A DNA stretch of 64,000 nt from an uncultured Lachnospiraceae bacterium (lineage in GTDB: Bacteria > Bacillota > Clostridia > Lachnospirales > Lachnospiraceae), in contig ONDO01000005.1 of assembly GCA_900316625.1 (NCBI GenBank), positions 1-64,000 on the forward strand, given 5' to 3'. This document shows positions 45,446 through 54,919 of this stretch, in pieces; within the stretch, counting starts at the first letter, position 1; each line of letters opens with the position of its first letter. The notes under the pieces were generated by a model, which was not told the DNA's origin, did not search any database, and was given only the letters and a program-made list of their open reading frames with translations. The translations under genes were made by a program, and so were the position numbers.

Positions 45446-46738
45446 CTATACAATCTCCCTTCGCAAGGCCTTATAAAAGTTAATTTTCTGCCTGTTTACC
45501 GACAAAGCATCCAGATCAGCCGGATACCCCAAGGTTCTAACATGGCATTCTTTCACAACCAAACGTCCACTTTGCCGGTTGGCGGGATTCATGATACACA
45601 GATCGATGTCTGGTTCCAGTGGCTCTGGCTTCGTCATCTTCCATGCATTACTCCCACACACATAGATTCTTAGATCCGCATTCCGCCCAGCTTCCTCATG
45701 GATTCCACAGTCGATAATCTTCGTTCCTTCGGGAGGTTGATCATCTGCCTTCTTTCTTCCCAACTGGGAAATCGAATAAAAGCAGTCGTGGTATATGATG
45801 CCTGATTTCTGGCAGAAGATATCTTCTGTTTCCATGATTCGTTCTGGGACCGCATCGTAAGGGTTGACATACCATGCCCTATCCCCCGCGTGGTTCATCA
45901 GAACGGTCAGTGACACTGCTATCTGTGTGCAGCCAACCCCCTCTTCCGTTCCAATGACTGCGATCTCTTTCGGAAGATTCCCCACTTTTTTCCGCTTCTT
46001 ACGTCTCTTCAGCTGTCTCTCCTGCTCTTTTTGAATCTTCATCCATTCTTCTGACCAGCTCTTGACACTTTCCGGTCGCTGTGACGGATTCTCTCGAAGA
46101 GCCCGTGCTATGATTCGACGGACCTTTCGAGAGATTTCGTCTCCCGATCTTCTTTGCATTAACCGGGCGACCTTCCCGAGACTGTAGAGATCACTTTTTT
46201 CATCCACATACCCCAAAATCTGTTCCGGTGATGCATAGCTTACACTGCACGAAACGCTCTTTCTCTGTTCCGATGACGCTCTACTGCCAGCGATACCGTA
46301 ATCTATCAGGACTACCCTTTCTCCCTGGATGTAGATATGCTCCGGTTTCAGATCCTGATAGAGAATCGGCGGACACAGGGAATGCAGGTAAGCGATGATA
46401 GAATTCAGGGAAATCATGATTCGAATGATCTCGTCTTCAGATGGGGAATGCCTCATGAGATAGTCCGATAAGGGAAGTCCTTTGATCCATTCCTCAATCC
46501 AGACCATGTATTCTCCATCTCTGTACAGATCGTACAAGGTCGGGATCCCTGGATGTCTAAGGTTCGCGATCAGCTTTGCTTCCGCAGATGGATCAAGGTC
46601 CGCGACTTGCATTGCCTCAATCCGGACAGTTTTCATAATACGATCCACTCCAAGCGTTTTATGATGAACAAGATAGACCCTTGTTCCATCCTGATCTTTG
46701 ATTTGCTTTTTGACTTCATACTCATCTTTGTATCCCAT
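45446..46738 (-). CDS. Ser/Thr protein kinase fused to a MinD/ParA-like domain
   Basis: 430 residues. Residues 1-235 are a Hanks-type kinase: Lys36 (RIMKTV), Glu53, catalytic loop YQDLKPEH with Asp129, DYG (146-148), SPE and DLYSLG. The Gly-rich loop is weak, and the Mg-ligand Asn is His. A basic linker (KKRKK) leads to a MinD/ParA-like domain. Its P-loop reads IGTEEGVGCTQ, with Cys270 where Lys should be, and the later strand is KIIDCG. No membrane helix or PASTA repeats. A perfect AAGGAGGTG site precedes the ATG. Divergent from mecA. Activity and targets unknown. Confidence 0.82.
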   Translation of the reverse strand: MGYKDEYEVKKQIKDQDGTRVYLVHHKTLGVDRIMKTVRIEAMQVADLDPSAEAKLIANLRHPGIPTLYDLYRDGEYMVWIEEWIKGLPLSDYLMRHSPSEDEIIRIMISLNSIIAYLHSLCPPILYQDLKPEHIYIQGERVVLIDYGIAGSRASSEQRKSVSCSVSYASPEQILGYVDEKSDLYSLGKVARLMQRRSGDEISRKVRRIIARALRENPSQRPESVKSWSEEWMKIQKEQERQLKRRKKRKKVGNLPKEIAVIGTEEGVGCTQIAVSLTVLMNHAGDRAWYVNPYDAVPERIMETEDIFCQKSGIIYHDCFYSISQLGRKKADDQPPEGTKIIDCGIHEEAGRNADLRIYVCGSNAWKMTKPEPLEPDIDLCIMNPANRQSGRLVVKECHVRTLGYPADLDALSVNRQKINFYKALRREIV

Positions 46739-46845
46739 GAATCACACCTCCTTTCTCCTGGGTTCTCTTCCTGATGCGTTTATACACCCTGGCGTAATAT
46801 CTCTTCAAGCGATTTGAAGAATTATAAGAAAAGCTTTAGAAGTTC

Positions 46846-46904
46846 AAAGTTTCTTAAGAATTTCAAACTTTACTTTCCTAAAGTTCCTTCCTATAATAAG
46901 GAAC
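46846..46904 (+). promoter_or_regulatory. mecA promoter with two dyads
   Basis: -35 TTTACT (46869-46874) and -10 TATAAT (46892-46897), spacing 17 bp. The -10 box is framed by a perfect inverted repeat GTTCCTT (46883-46889) / AAGGAAC (46898-46904). A second dyad AAAGTTT (46846-46852) / AAACTTT (46865-46871) overlaps the -35. Both are well placed for a repressor. Confidence 0.65.
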
Positions 46905-46931
46905 ATACTTTTAAGAATGGATGTGAGTTTT

Positions 46932-47666
46932 TTGAAAATAGAAAAAATAAATGCGAACCAGATTCGCTGCACCTTAACACGTAAAGATCTGGAATCCCGT
47001 GATATCAAATTATCCGAGCTTGCATATGGGAATGCGAAAGCCCGCTCCCTCTTCTCCGAGATGATGAAGCAGGCCTATCAGAAATATGGTTTTGATGTCA
47101 GCGGCGAACCAGTCATGGTAGAAGCTGTTCCGGTTTCTTCAGATGCTCTGGTTCTTACCATTACCCGCGTTGACTCCCCGGAAGAGCTTGATACCCGCTT
47201 TGCACGATTCTCTAAGTACGAGAAGGCTCTGCTCCGCAAATCCAACGGAGACCCGGATCCTGGGACCAGCAAGAGTGCCCGCGATATCATGAACCTCTAC
47301 AAGCACATGATGGACGAGATGAATCGTGATCTGTCAGAAGGCGAAGAAGAAAAAGTGCCTGAGAATGTGAACCTTCAGAGCATTTACCAGTTCAATCGTC
47401 TCGAGGATCTCTATCGTCTCTCCAGGGTTCTTGGTGCTCCTGAAGGATTAGACAGTGCCCTCTATAAGGACGATCACGGTTCCAGATACTTCCTGCTCAT
47501 TAGTCAGAACAGTTTAAGCGTTGAGAGTTTCAACCGAATCAATAACCGCCTGAGCGAATATGGTTCTTCCATCTCTAAGATTCGTCTAAGTGCCGGTTAT
47601 CTGAAGGAGCATTGCCGTAACTTAATCCCGAGTCATGCGATTGAAGAACTTGCAAATCTGGCATAG
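46932..47666 (+). CDS. mecA: Adaptor protein MecA
   Basis: 244 residues from the TTG at 46932, which gives the family N-terminus MKIEKINANQIRCTL; an ATG at 46917 would add five residues but has a poor ribosome-binding site. MecA delivers substrates to the ClpC unfoldase. The N-terminal domain (SELAYGNAKARSLFSEMM) binds targets; the C-terminal RelA-like-fold domain (DLYRLSRVLG) binds ClpC. An acidic linker of about 50 residues lies between. The promoter is rich in dyads, so tight regulation is likely. Confidence 0.9.
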   Translation: MKIEKINANQIRCTLTRKDLESRDIKLSELAYGNAKARSLFSEMMKQAYQKYGFDVSGEPVMVEAVPVSSDALVLTITRVDSPEELDTRFARFSKYEKALLRKSNGDPDPGTSKSARDIMNLYKHMMDEMNRDLSEGEEEKVPENVNLQSIYQFNRLEDLYRLSRVLGAPEGLDSALYKDDHGSRYFLLISQNSLSVESFNRINNRLSEYGSSISKIRLSAGYLKEHCRNLIPSHAIEELANLA

Positions 47667-47683
47667 TTTTGACTTACAGACTA

Positions 47684-47718
47684 GAAAAGGCCCGCCACAT
47701 TTGTGGCGGACCTTTCCT
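47684..47718 (+). terminator. Rho-independent terminator of mecA
   Basis: AAAAGGCCCGCCACA pairs with TGTGGCGGACCTTT (one mismatch), loop of two to four bases, 18 bp after the stop. A short T-rich end follows. Confidence 0.82.
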
Positions 47719-47762
47719 GTTCAGCAATCTGTTCTGTTTCCGGTTCTTAAAGAGCCTTCAGC

Positions 47763-47990
47763 TTAGGCTTCTTCACTCGTTTCAGCTTTACTGTTCAGGT
47801 AATCGTTGATTTCATCAACAAGCGCCTGAGGCTCAAGTCCGTGAACCATAGCTGCTTCTTCAATGGTTTCCATCTGGGATGCAGGGCATCCTACGCAATG
47901 CATACCAACTGCCATAAGAATGGGTGTTACGGACTCATCGATCATGAGAAGTTCGCCGATACTTGTGTCCTTATTTACTTCTACTTTCAT
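47763..47990 (-). CDS. DUF1858 redox-disulfide protein
   Basis: 75 residues from the ATG at 47988-47990 (AAGGAG upstream); a longer frame is rejected. The fold pattern and the MHCVGCPAS motif (CxxC) fit DUF1858, known as the hybrid-cluster-protein-associated redox disulfide domain. It probably works in thiol or nitrosative-stress chemistry in the cytoplasm. It is divergent from ferredoxin with near-identical promoters, which suggests a joint redox function. Confidence 0.88.
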   Translation of the reverse strand: MKVEVNKDTSIGELLMIDESVTPILMAVGMHCVGCPASQMETIEEAAMVHGLEPQALVDEINDYLNSKAETSEEA

Positions 47991-48014
47991 CGTTATCTCC
48001 TTTATGCTATCGAT

Positions 48015-48090
48015 CCGTAACTGAGAACTCATTTGTTACGGGTGAATTTTTCAACGTGATTATCATAACTTGAGAATTCCAATTATACAA
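48015..48090 (-). promoter_or_regulatory. Promoter and 5' UTR dyad of the DUF1858 gene
   Basis: -35 TTGTAT (48085-48090), 17 bp, -10 TATGAT (48062-48067), minus strand. The transcript would contain a perfect stem CCGTAAC (48035-48041 read in reverse) / GTTACGG (48015-48021) with a 13-nt loop, just before the ribosome-binding site. Confidence 0.65.
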
Positions 48091-48186
48091 TTAAATTTTT
48101 ATAAATTTCTAAAGCGTTTCTAAAGAATACTATTTTACTAGGCTTTCCGGGCTCTCAAATAATATTTCGTGTTCAAGAAAAAACAC

Positions 48187-48236
48187 TTGTAAATCCCTAT
48201 TTACAGTTTTATGATAACCATACTACCAATGTAGTA
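48187..48236 (+). promoter_or_regulatory. Ferredoxin promoter with operator-like dyad
   Basis: -35 TTGTAA (48187-48192), 17 bp, -10 TATGAT (48210-48215). Five bases later, at the expected transcription start, lies a perfect dyad TACTAC-CAAT-GTAGTA (48221-48236). It resembles BlaI/CopY operators (TACA...TGTA type) in its outer bases. Confidence 0.7.
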
Positions 48237-48263
48237 AATCAAATATTTAGGAGGAGTTTTACA

Positions 48264-48434
48264 ATGGCATACGTAATTTCTGATTCTTGTGTTTCTTGCG
48301 GTACCTGCGAGCCTGAGTGCCCCGTTAGCGCTATCTCCCAGGGCGATTCTCAGTATGAGATCGACGCTGCTGCCTGCATCGAGTGCGGAACCTGCGCTGG
48401 TGTTTGCCCTACCGGATCTATCTCCCAGGGTTGA
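48264..48434 (+). CDS. 2[4Fe-4S] ferredoxin
   Basis: 56 residues, too short to stand out among open frames but unmistakable. Two cluster-binding motifs CVSCGTCEPECP and CIECGTCAGVCP each hold CxxCxxCxxxCP. GGAGG lies eight bases before the ATG. It is the clostridial low-potential electron carrier (pyruvate:ferredoxin oxidoreductase, hydrogenase, Rnf). Its strong promoter, dyad and dedicated terminator make it a single-gene unit. The codon choice is narrow, as in highly expressed genes. Confidence 0.97.
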   Translation: MAYVISDSCVSCGTCEPECPVSAISQGDSQYEIDAAACIECGTCAGVCPTGSISQG

Positions 48435-48472
48435 TTCTGACACAGATCAAAAAAGTCTGTTTAAGACGACAG

Positions 48473-48505
48473 AAGACGAGCACACATGTGCTCGTCTTTT
48501 ATTTT
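48473..48505 (+). terminator. Rho-independent terminator of ferredoxin
   Basis: Perfect 11-bp stem AAGACGAGCAC (48473-48483) / GTGCTCGTCTT (48488-48498), loop ACAT, followed by a T-rich run. Confidence 0.93.
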
Positions 48506-48555
48506 TGCTTTTTATTATGCGAAAACGAAGCAAATCTCTTATTGCTCCACCCTCA

Positions 48556-49929
48556 TTATTCCGGTGGCAGATTTTTCGGATTTCGCTCCAGATTTCCGAA
48601 CTTGGTATACTCCGGAAGCCAGGCAAGTTTAACTGTACCTACCGCACCATTTCTCTGCTTGGCAATATTTATTTCTGATACATTCTTCTCATCTGTGTCA
48701 GGATGATAGTAATCATCACGATAGATGAACATTACAACATCGGCATCCTGCTCAATTGCTCCAGATTCACGAAGATCGGAAAGCATGGGTCTGTGATCCG
48801 GTCTCTGCTCTGGTGCTCGTGAGAGCTGCGACAGCGCAATAATCGGGGCATTGATTTCACGGGCCACCTGCTTGATGCCTCGGGAGATATCGGAGACTTC
48901 CTGCTGACGGGAATCACTCTTACCACTTCCCTGCATTAGCTGCAGGTAGTCGATGATTACCAGCGCAAGGTCCGGATGCTGCATCTTAAACTTACGGCAA
49001 CGGCTGGCAAAATAAGATAAGGTAATACCGGTCTTATCATCGATCATCAGATTCGATTCTGAGATCATACCTCCGGTGTGAATCAGTTCAGTCCATTCCA
49101 TATCTTTTAATTTACCGACTCGAAGACTGTTTGCGTCAATGTGTGCCTCCATGGAGATCATACGATTAACGAGGGCTTCCTTGGGCATTTCGAGCGAGAA
49201 GATAGCAACCGGCAGATGCTCATGGAAGGCTACATGCTGGGCAATATTAAGAGCAAGCGCTGTCTTACCCATGGAAGGACGGGCTGCGATCAGGATCATA
49301 TCTGCCGGCTGAAGTCCTGCCAGCTTGTAATCGAGGTCTAAAAATCCCGTCGGTACACCCGTAACACCACCCTGTCCGTTCTTGTAAGCGTCATGAATCT
49401 TCTTAAGTGTATTCATAACAATTATATTAATCGGGGTAATATCCTGCTTTCCCTCATCCTGTGCCAGAGCGAAAACATTTTTCTCCATTACGCCAATCAC
49501 GTTTTCCGCGTTATCGACACCGCTGATTGCCTGTTCTTCTGCCTCACGGCTAACGCGAATAATCTGACGTAACTTGGATTTTTCTTTAATAATATGGGCA
49601 TATTCTTTCGCATTACTCGAGATTGCGACTGACTCAAGAATTCTCGTAATGAATTCCAGATTTGCGACTTCCGGGACTGCTCCCTTTTGTCTCATTCGGT
49701 CCTGAAGTGTAACACCATCGATTTCAGCGCCTTCGTTATTTAATTCCAGAATACTCTCATACATCAGAGCATGTGCTTTATTGTAGAAATCATCAGAGCT
49801 TAAGATTTCCATCGCATCGAGGATCGCCTTGTTGTCCATCATCATGGAACCAAGGATTGCTCTCTCAGCATCCGGTGCGTTCGGCATCTCCCTGCGTTCG
49901 CGAGGAGCGTCTTCTCTCATTTCTTCCAT
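48556..49929 (-). CDS. dnaB: Replicative DNA helicase
   Basis: 457 residues. Hexameric 5'-3' helicase of the replication fork. N-terminal domain starts PNAPDAERAILGSMM. RecA-like ATPase with Walker A ARPSMGKTALALN, Walker B LVIIDYLQLM and arginine-finger region SGAIEQDADVVMFIYR. No intein. Last gene of the gdpP-rplI-dnaB group, 15 bp after rplI. Confidence 0.97.
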   Translation of the reverse strand: MEEMREDAPRERREMPNAPDAERAILGSMMMDNKAILDAMEILSSDDFYNKAHALMYESILELNNEGAEIDGVTLQDRMRQKGAVPEVANLEFITRILESVAISSNAKEYAHIIKEKSKLRQIIRVSREAEEQAISGVDNAENVIGVMEKNVFALAQDEGKQDITPINIIVMNTLKKIHDAYKNGQGGVTGVPTGFLDLDYKLAGLQPADMILIAARPSMGKTALALNIAQHVAFHEHLPVAIFSLEMPKEALVNRMISMEAHIDANSLRVGKLKDMEWTELIHTGGMISESNLMIDDKTGITLSYFASRCRKFKMQHPDLALVIIDYLQLMQGSGKSDSRQQEVSDISRGIKQVAREINAPIIALSQLSRAPEQRPDHRPMLSDLRESGAIEQDADVVMFIYRDDYYHPDTDEKNVSEINIAKQRNGAVGTVKLAWLPEYTKFGNLERNPKNLPPE

Positions 49930-49944
49930 GGATCAGCTGTCCTC

Positions 49945-50391
49945 TTATTTCTCAGAAACATGAACCTGCATCGTAGCAACCACTTCCGGATGCAGTTTGA
50001 TCTTCACGTCGTAGTTTCCCAGAGACTTGATGGGCACATCAAGCTCCATCTTCTTCTTATCAATCTTCTTGCCATACTGCTTCTCTGCAGCATCTGCAAC
50101 TTCCTTGGTGGATACAGAGCCAAATACTTTTCCGCCCTCACCCGTCTTGATCTTTACCTCGACCTTCCAGGTCTCGATTTCCTTCTTGAACTCCTGAGCA
50201 GCTTCCAGATTCTCTGCTGCAACCTTTTCTTCATGCTTCTTCAAAAGCTTTAAACTGTTCAGGTTAGCAGAAGTTGCTTCTACACCAAGCTTCTTGGGCA
50301 GCAGGGCGTTTCTAGCATATCCCTGGCTGACTTCTACGATCTCACCCTTTTTTCCGAGTGCCTTAACATCTGCGAGTAATATTACCTTCAT
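49945..50391 (-). CDS. rplI: Ribosomal protein L9
   Basis: 148 residues, complete: N-terminal [21 protein letters not shown] with signature [17 protein letters not shown], a long connecting helix, and the C-terminal domain. Start overlaps the gdpP stop by 4 bp. This order is standard in Firmicutes. Confidence 0.97.
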   Translation of the reverse strand: MKVILLADVKALGKKGEIVEVSQGYARNALLPKKLGVEATSANLNSLKLLKKHEEKVAAENLEAAQEFKKEIETWKVEVKIKTGEGGKVFGSVSTKEVADAAEKQYGKKIDKKKMELDVPIKSLGNYDVKIKLHPEVVATMQVHVSEK

Positions 50392-52436
50392 AGTACAATT
50401 TCTCCTTCCTCGATCAGCCGGTCAAGCAATTCCCTGATCTCGGCAGTAACTTCTTCAATGGTTTTTCCTTCTATCTGGGCACCTGCAAAGTTCAGATGTC
50501 CGCCACCACCCATGCGCTCCATGATCATCTGCACATCGATCTCATCGATAGATCTTGCACTGATGTATATCTTCTTCTGGAAGTCTGTCAGTACAAAAGA
50601 TGCCTTAATTCCAGTGATATCCAAAAGTTCATTTGCAGCCTGGGCTCCTACGACGGTCGGACTCTCAAGATTCGATGAATCACAGACAGAGATAGCAAAA
50701 GTATCACGATATACTTCCGCATTACGAACAACTTCTGCTCTGGCCTTATACGCTTGCATGTTTTCACGAAGCATCTTACGAACACGGGTCATATCCGCAC
50801 CGTTTCTTCTTAGATAAGCGGCAGCTTCGAAGGTTCTGACACCGGTCTTTGCCATAAAATTGTTGGTGTCGATCAGCATTCCTGCATAGATACAGTCTGC
50901 CTCTAAGGGTCGGATCTGAATACGCTCTGAGAAGTACTGCAGTACTTCTGCTACCATTTCGCAGGTAGAGGATGCATAAGGTTCGATATAAGAGAGGATC
51001 GGATTCAAAATCAGGCCGTCCCCCTGTCTATGATGGTCAAATACAACGATATTCTCTGTGCGTCTTAATATCTCAGGACATTCCGTATAATTGGCACGGT
51101 TGGTATCAACAACCATGACCATGGTCCGATCATTTACAACACGCATGGCTTCTTCACTGTTAATGATGAAGTCTTCCGGTGTATCCTCCTGATTCATAAC
51201 GGCGTCCACCAGTGGACGTAAGGAGGTTGTGATGGTATTCAGGATGATCTGACTCTTCTTACCTAGTTCTCTTGCAGCAACTGCTACACCAACTGCTGCT
51301 CCAAATGCATCGATATCACTGATGGCATGGCCCATAACCAGGACATTTTCCTTGGTCTCCATGACTTCACGCAGGGCCTGTGCCTTTACTCTTGCCTTAA
51401 CCCTGGTGTTCTTTTCCACTTCCTTACCATGGATACCATAATAAGAAACAGACTTTCCATCTTTAATAACTGCCTGTGAACCACCACGTCCAAGAGCAAT
51501 ATTAATTGCTGCGCTCGCAAATTCTAACGATTCGGTATAGGTTTGTGCACCTACACCAACACCAATCGACAGGGTGACATCACTGTCATTACCCATATGA
51601 ATGGATTTCACTTCTTCTAAGAGAGAGAAACGATTCTCCTCCAGCTTTTTCAGATATCTGTACTGGAAGGCTACAAAGTACTTATCCTTCTCAATCTTTT
51701 CAACGATACCATCCATAGCCTGGAAGTATGCTGTAATCTTTCGGTCAATGACAGCGGTCAGCATGGATTTCTTGACGATTTCAACCTTATCGACAATTTC
51801 GTCATAGTTGTCAATGTAGATAATCGCGGGAACGAGCTTCAGATCTACATTTTCCTGACGAACCTCTTCTAACTCCGTAATATCAAAGAGAAGAAGCGCT
51901 GTCATATGGTTGCTCTCATGCTCAAAGCCGATCAGTTCATTCTCAGACTCTTCATTTTCGAAACCAATTCGCTGCATATGAATCGCGAATTTCTGCTCAC
52001 CGAACTCGATGTTGATAATCTGGTTCTCTTCTACATTACGGATCATATCCGTTGTGACAGTCGGGAAAACACTCTCCACTGACTTGCGATAGTGCTTTTC
52101 GAGTCCTGTTACAGTTGAGAATTGCTGGTTCATCCATAAGAATCTTCCATTGGAATCTAAGAGCGCATAAGGAATCTGGAATTTGTCCAGAAGTTCCTTC
52201 TGTACCGTTCCATAACGAACCGCAAAATCAACAATGGCTTCTCCCATTCGTCTTCGGAAGCGCAAAAAGAAGAGAAGCATCACCAGCACATACAGTACGA
52301 TCACACCGGTCATGATCAGTCCGGCCTCCAGATCGTAGAGATATACGTAGATATTTCCCAACAGAAAGAGTGGCGTGACCAGGATTGGTGCCGCCATATA
52401 CCACTTAAGTTTTCCTTTATAAGATAGTTCGTCCAT
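50388..52436 (-). CDS. gdpP: Cyclic-di-AMP phosphodiesterase GdpP
   Basis: 682 residues. Two N-terminal membrane helices, a PAS domain ([15 protein letters not shown]), a degenerate GGDEF domain ([13 protein letters not shown]) and a DHH-DHHA1 phosphodiesterase. The DHH part has [31 protein letters not shown] and the terminal [12 protein letters not shown]. It degrades c-di-AMP to pApA and so affects potassium and wall homeostasis. All metal ligands are present. Confidence 0.96.
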   Translation of the reverse strand: MDELSYKGKLKWYMAAPILVTPLFLLGNIYVYLYDLEAGLIMTGVIVLYVLVMLLFFLRFRRRMGEAIVDFAVRYGTVQKELLDKFQIPYALLDSNGRFLWMNQQFSTVTGLEKHYRKSVESVFPTVTTDMIRNVEENQIINIEFGEQKFAIHMQRIGFENEESENELIGFEHESNHMTALLLFDITELEEVRQENVDLKLVPAIIYIDNYDEIVDKVEIVKKSMLTAVIDRKITAYFQAMDGIVEKIEKDKYFVAFQYRYLKKLEENRFSLLEEVKSIHMGNDSDVTLSIGVGVGAQTYTESLEFASAAINIALGRGGSQAVIKDGKSVSYYGIHGKEVEKNTRVKARVKAQALREVMETKENVLVMGHAISDIDAFGAAVGVAVAARELGKKSQIILNTITTSLRPLVDAVMNQEDTPEDFIINSEEAMRVVNDRTMVMVVDTNRANYTECPEILRRTENIVVFDHHRQGDGLILNPILSYIEPYASSTCEMVAEVLQYFSERIQIRPLEADCIYAGMLIDTNNFMAKTGVRTFEAAAYLRRNGADMTRVRKMLRENMQAYKARAEVVRNAEVYRDTFAISVCDSSNLESPTVVGAQAANELLDITGIKASFVLTDFQKKIYISARSIDEIDVQMIMERMGGGGHLNFAGAQIEGKTIEEVTAEIRELLDRLIEEGEIVL

Positions 52437-52555
52437 TGTGATAATTCTCCATAATCTTCGTTATTATATCACAGGATGACAGAACTTCTACAGCCTTATC
52501 GATGTTAAACTGTCAATTCGACGGAAAGAAGCTAGACTTTTTGTACAGTCTGACA

Positions 52556-52584
52556 TTGTTGCTGATTTCCCCCATCGATATAAT
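52556..52584 (+). promoter_or_regulatory. Promoter of the MsmX-type ATPase gene
   Basis: -35 TTGTTG (52556-52561) and -10 TATAAT (52579-52584), spacing 17 bp. A leader of about 50 bases follows to the start codon at 52643. No cre site was seen. Confidence 0.7.
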
Positions 52585-52642
52585 AAGATTAGTTTTTGGA
52601 AAGCCCACGGTTTTCCGTATATATAGAAGGGAAGGTATTAAA

Positions 52643-53752
52643 ATGTCTGAAATTCAGCTTGAGGGCGTATGCAAGGTATACCCCAATGGTGTAACCGCAG
52701 TTAAGGACTTCAATCTTGATGTACAGGATAAGGAATTCATCATCTTCGTAGGTCCTTCCGGATGTGGTAAGTCCACCACACTTCGTATGATCGCTGGTCT
52801 TGAAGATATCACTGATGGTACTCTTAAGATCGACGGCAAGGTCATGAACAATGTAGAGCCTAAGGATCGTGATATCGCGATGGTATTCCAGAACTACGCT
52901 CTGTATCCTCATATGACCGTATTTGATAACATGGCATTCGGTCTGAAGCTCCGCAAGGTTCCCAAGGACGAGATCAAGAGAAAGGTTGATGAAGCAGCTG
53001 ATATCCTTGGTCTGAAGCCTTACCTTGATCGTAAGCCCAAGGCTCTTTCCGGTGGACAGAGACAGCGTGTTGCTATGGGACGTGCTATCGTTCGTAATCC
53101 TAAGGTATTCCTTATGGATGAGCCTCTTTCCAACCTCGATGCAAAGCTTCGTGTACAGATGAGAACTGAGATCTCCCGTCTTCATGACAGACTCGGCGCA
53201 ACCATCATCTACGTAACACATGACCAGACCGAGGCTATGACCCTTGGAACCAGAATCGTTGTTATGAAGGACGGTGTCGTTCAGCAGACCGATACTCCTC
53301 AGAACCTTTACAACAAGCCTTGCAACCTCTTCGTTGCAGGATTCATTGGATCTCCTCAGATGAACTTCCTTGACGCTAAGATCTCTGAAGAAGCTGGCAA
53401 GACCTTCGCTGAAGTTGGCGGCGCTAAGCTTGAGATCCCTGCTGAGAAGGCTGCAGTTCTTAAGAACGCTGGTTACCTTGGCAAGACCGTTGTTATGGGT
53501 ATTCGTCCTGAGCACATCAACGATGCTAGACTTGATGTTACCGAGAACCCTAACAAGATCACCGCTAAGATCCGTGTTTACGAACTTCTTGGTGCTGAAG
53601 TATTCCTGTACTTCGACTTCGCCGGCTCTCAGATGACCGCTCGTGTTGATCCGAAGACCACAGCTAAGATGGGCGATGATGTTGAATTCAGCTTCGATAT
53701 GAACATGGTTCACTTCTTCGACAAGGATTCTGAAGAGACCATCACCAACTAG
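52643..53752 (+). CDS. msmX: Carbohydrate ABC importer ATPase (MsmX/UgpC type)
   Basis: 369 residues from the ATG with GGGAAGG upstream. Walker [11 protein letters not shown]-loop [12 protein letters not shown], signature [15 protein letters not shown], Walker [14 protein letters not shown]-loop VTHDQ. The C-terminal 130 residues form the OB-fold regulatory domain ([18 protein letters not shown]). Such ATPases serve several sugar importers. No permease or binding protein adjoins it, while the importer at 58.7-61.9 kb has no ATPase. Codon use is strongly biased, suggesting high expression. Confidence 0.95.
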   Translation: MSEIQLEGVCKVYPNGVTAVKDFNLDVQDKEFIIFVGPSGCGKSTTLRMIAGLEDITDGTLKIDGKVMNNVEPKDRDIAMVFQNYALYPHMTVFDNMAFGLKLRKVPKDEIKRKVDEAADILGLKPYLDRKPKALSGGQRQRVAMGRAIVRNPKVFLMDEPLSNLDAKLRVQMRTEISRLHDRLGATIIYVTHDQTEAMTLGTRIVVMKDGVVQQTDTPQNLYNKPCNLFVAGFIGSPQMNFLDAKISEEAGKTFAEVGGAKLEIPAEKAAVLKNAGYLGKTVVMGIRPEHINDARLDVTENPNKITAKIRVYELLGAEVFLYFDFAGSQMTARVDPKTTAKMGDDVEFSFDMNMVHFFDKDSEETITN

Positions 53753-53790
53753 TCCTGGCTTCATCTCTTAAGATATCTTCGTAAAGATAG

Positions 53791-53826
53791 AACGACCTGT
53801 AGGTTAACCTGCAGGTCGTTTTTTTT
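53791..53826 (+). terminator. Rho-independent terminator of msmX
   Basis: AACGACCTGTAGGT pairs with ACCTGCAGGTCGTT (one mismatch), loop TA, followed by eight T. Confidence 0.95.
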
Positions 53827-53903
53827 GCCTTCCCAGGTCTACGTGTACTTCCTAAGTGGAATGTATGGTAGAATACAGCTGTAATGCTTAAGGGAGGATA
53901 TAC

Positions 53904-54803
53904 ATGAGCGACCCAAATAAGAAACTGAATAGTCTCATATTGAAGCTACAGAAGGAAACCGGCCTCAAACTTACGATTGCATCAGACAAGGACCCTGATC
54001 AGGAGACGCTCGATAAGTTAGAGCATCTGATTTCTCAGGTAAAAACAACGTCGTCTAAGTCTTCCGTACTCTCCGGCTATCTGAATGGGGTCATCAGTGA
54101 ATCCGAAGCCAGACAGCTTCTGATTCGTAAAGCATCCGATGAAAAACCTGCGGAACTCTTTCTCCTTCACTTTGATAATAAGCTCGACGAAGACAGTGGT
54201 GTACTCTCTGTCCTGTCCGAGCTCTTCGATACTTCAACAACCGAGATTCTTCGTATGGATGACAACGAAGTTCTCGTTCTTCATTTCCGACATAAGGAGC
54301 ATGACATCTCAGAGCTCGAGGAAACAGCCGGCTATCTCGTAGATACCATGAATACCGAAGCGCTTGCTTCCGTATCTGTCTCCTACGACTCCATGGCCCT
54401 TGATTTCTCAGAGCTTCCCTTGACCTACCGCCACCTGAAGGCTGCCATGAAGATCGGTCGAACCTTCCGTACTTCAGAACGCATCTTTGGCTACCATTCC
54501 CTCGGACTCGGAAAACTGATTTCTTCCATCTCCAATGAGAGTGCCAGAGAATTTCTCGAGGAGGAACTTCCGGGCATCGATTTCCGTCAGTTTGACAGTG
54601 AGACCATGAACACCATCGAAGTCTTCTTTGCTTCCGGTCTTAATATCGCCGAAGCTGCCCGTGCGCTCTATCTTCACCGTAATACCCTGGTGTATCGTCT
54701 GGACAAATTCAAGAAAACCACTGGTTGCGACCTGCAGAACTTTGACGATGCAGTAAAGATCCGCATCGGTATGCTTCTTTCCCAGAAACTGAACCAGGAA
54801 TAA
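53904..54803 (+). CDS. PucR/CdaR-type transcriptional regulator
   Basis: 299 residues. The C-terminal 60 residues are the PucR helix-turn-helix: FFASGLNIAEAARALYLHRN, then TLVYRLDKFKKTTG, the pattern of CdaR and sugar-diacid regulators. The N-terminal two-thirds is a GAF/GGDEF-like sensor without recognisable ligand motif. It follows the MsmX-type gene by 150 bp but has a separate terminator-bounded unit. It could regulate msmX or a distant sugar system; not determinable here. Confidence 0.88.
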   Translation: MSDPNKKLNSLILKLQKETGLKLTIASDKDPDQETLDKLEHLISQVKTTSSKSSVLSGYLNGVISESEARQLLIRKASDEKPAELFLLHFDNKLDEDSGVLSVLSELFDTSTTEILRMDDNEVLVLHFRHKEHDISELEETAGYLVDTMNTEALASVSVSYDSMALDFSELPLTYRHLKAAMKIGRTFRTSERIFGYHSLGLGKLISSISNESAREFLEEELPGIDFRQFDSETMNTIEVFFASGLNIAEAARALYLHRNTLVYRLDKFKKTTGCDLQNFDDAVKIRIGMLLSQKLNQE

Positions 54804-54814
54804 TACCTGATATA

Positions 54815-54862
54815 AGAAGCCCCCAGTCGTTAGAATCAGCTCTAACCATTGGGGGCCTCTTT
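54815..54862 (+). terminator. Rho-independent terminator of the PucR-type gene
   Basis: Long stem: GCCCCCA (54819-54825) with TGGGGGC (54850-54856), and an inner stem GTTAGA / TCTAAC, ending in CTCTTT. Confidence 0.82.
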
Positions 54863-54919
54863 ACATAAATATCATCGTATGTATAGATAGGATGCATGAA
54901 CCATGCTTCTGCCATCTTC

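Noticed and set aside
48201..48443. 80-codon frame antisense to ferredoxin
   Set aside because: The plus-strand ferredoxin with eight cluster cysteines, promoter and terminator explains the region.
52589..53764. 391-codon frame antisense to the MsmX-type ATPase
   Set aside because: The plus-strand ATPase has all motifs. The antisense frame stays open because of the strong codon bias of msmX and resembles no protein.
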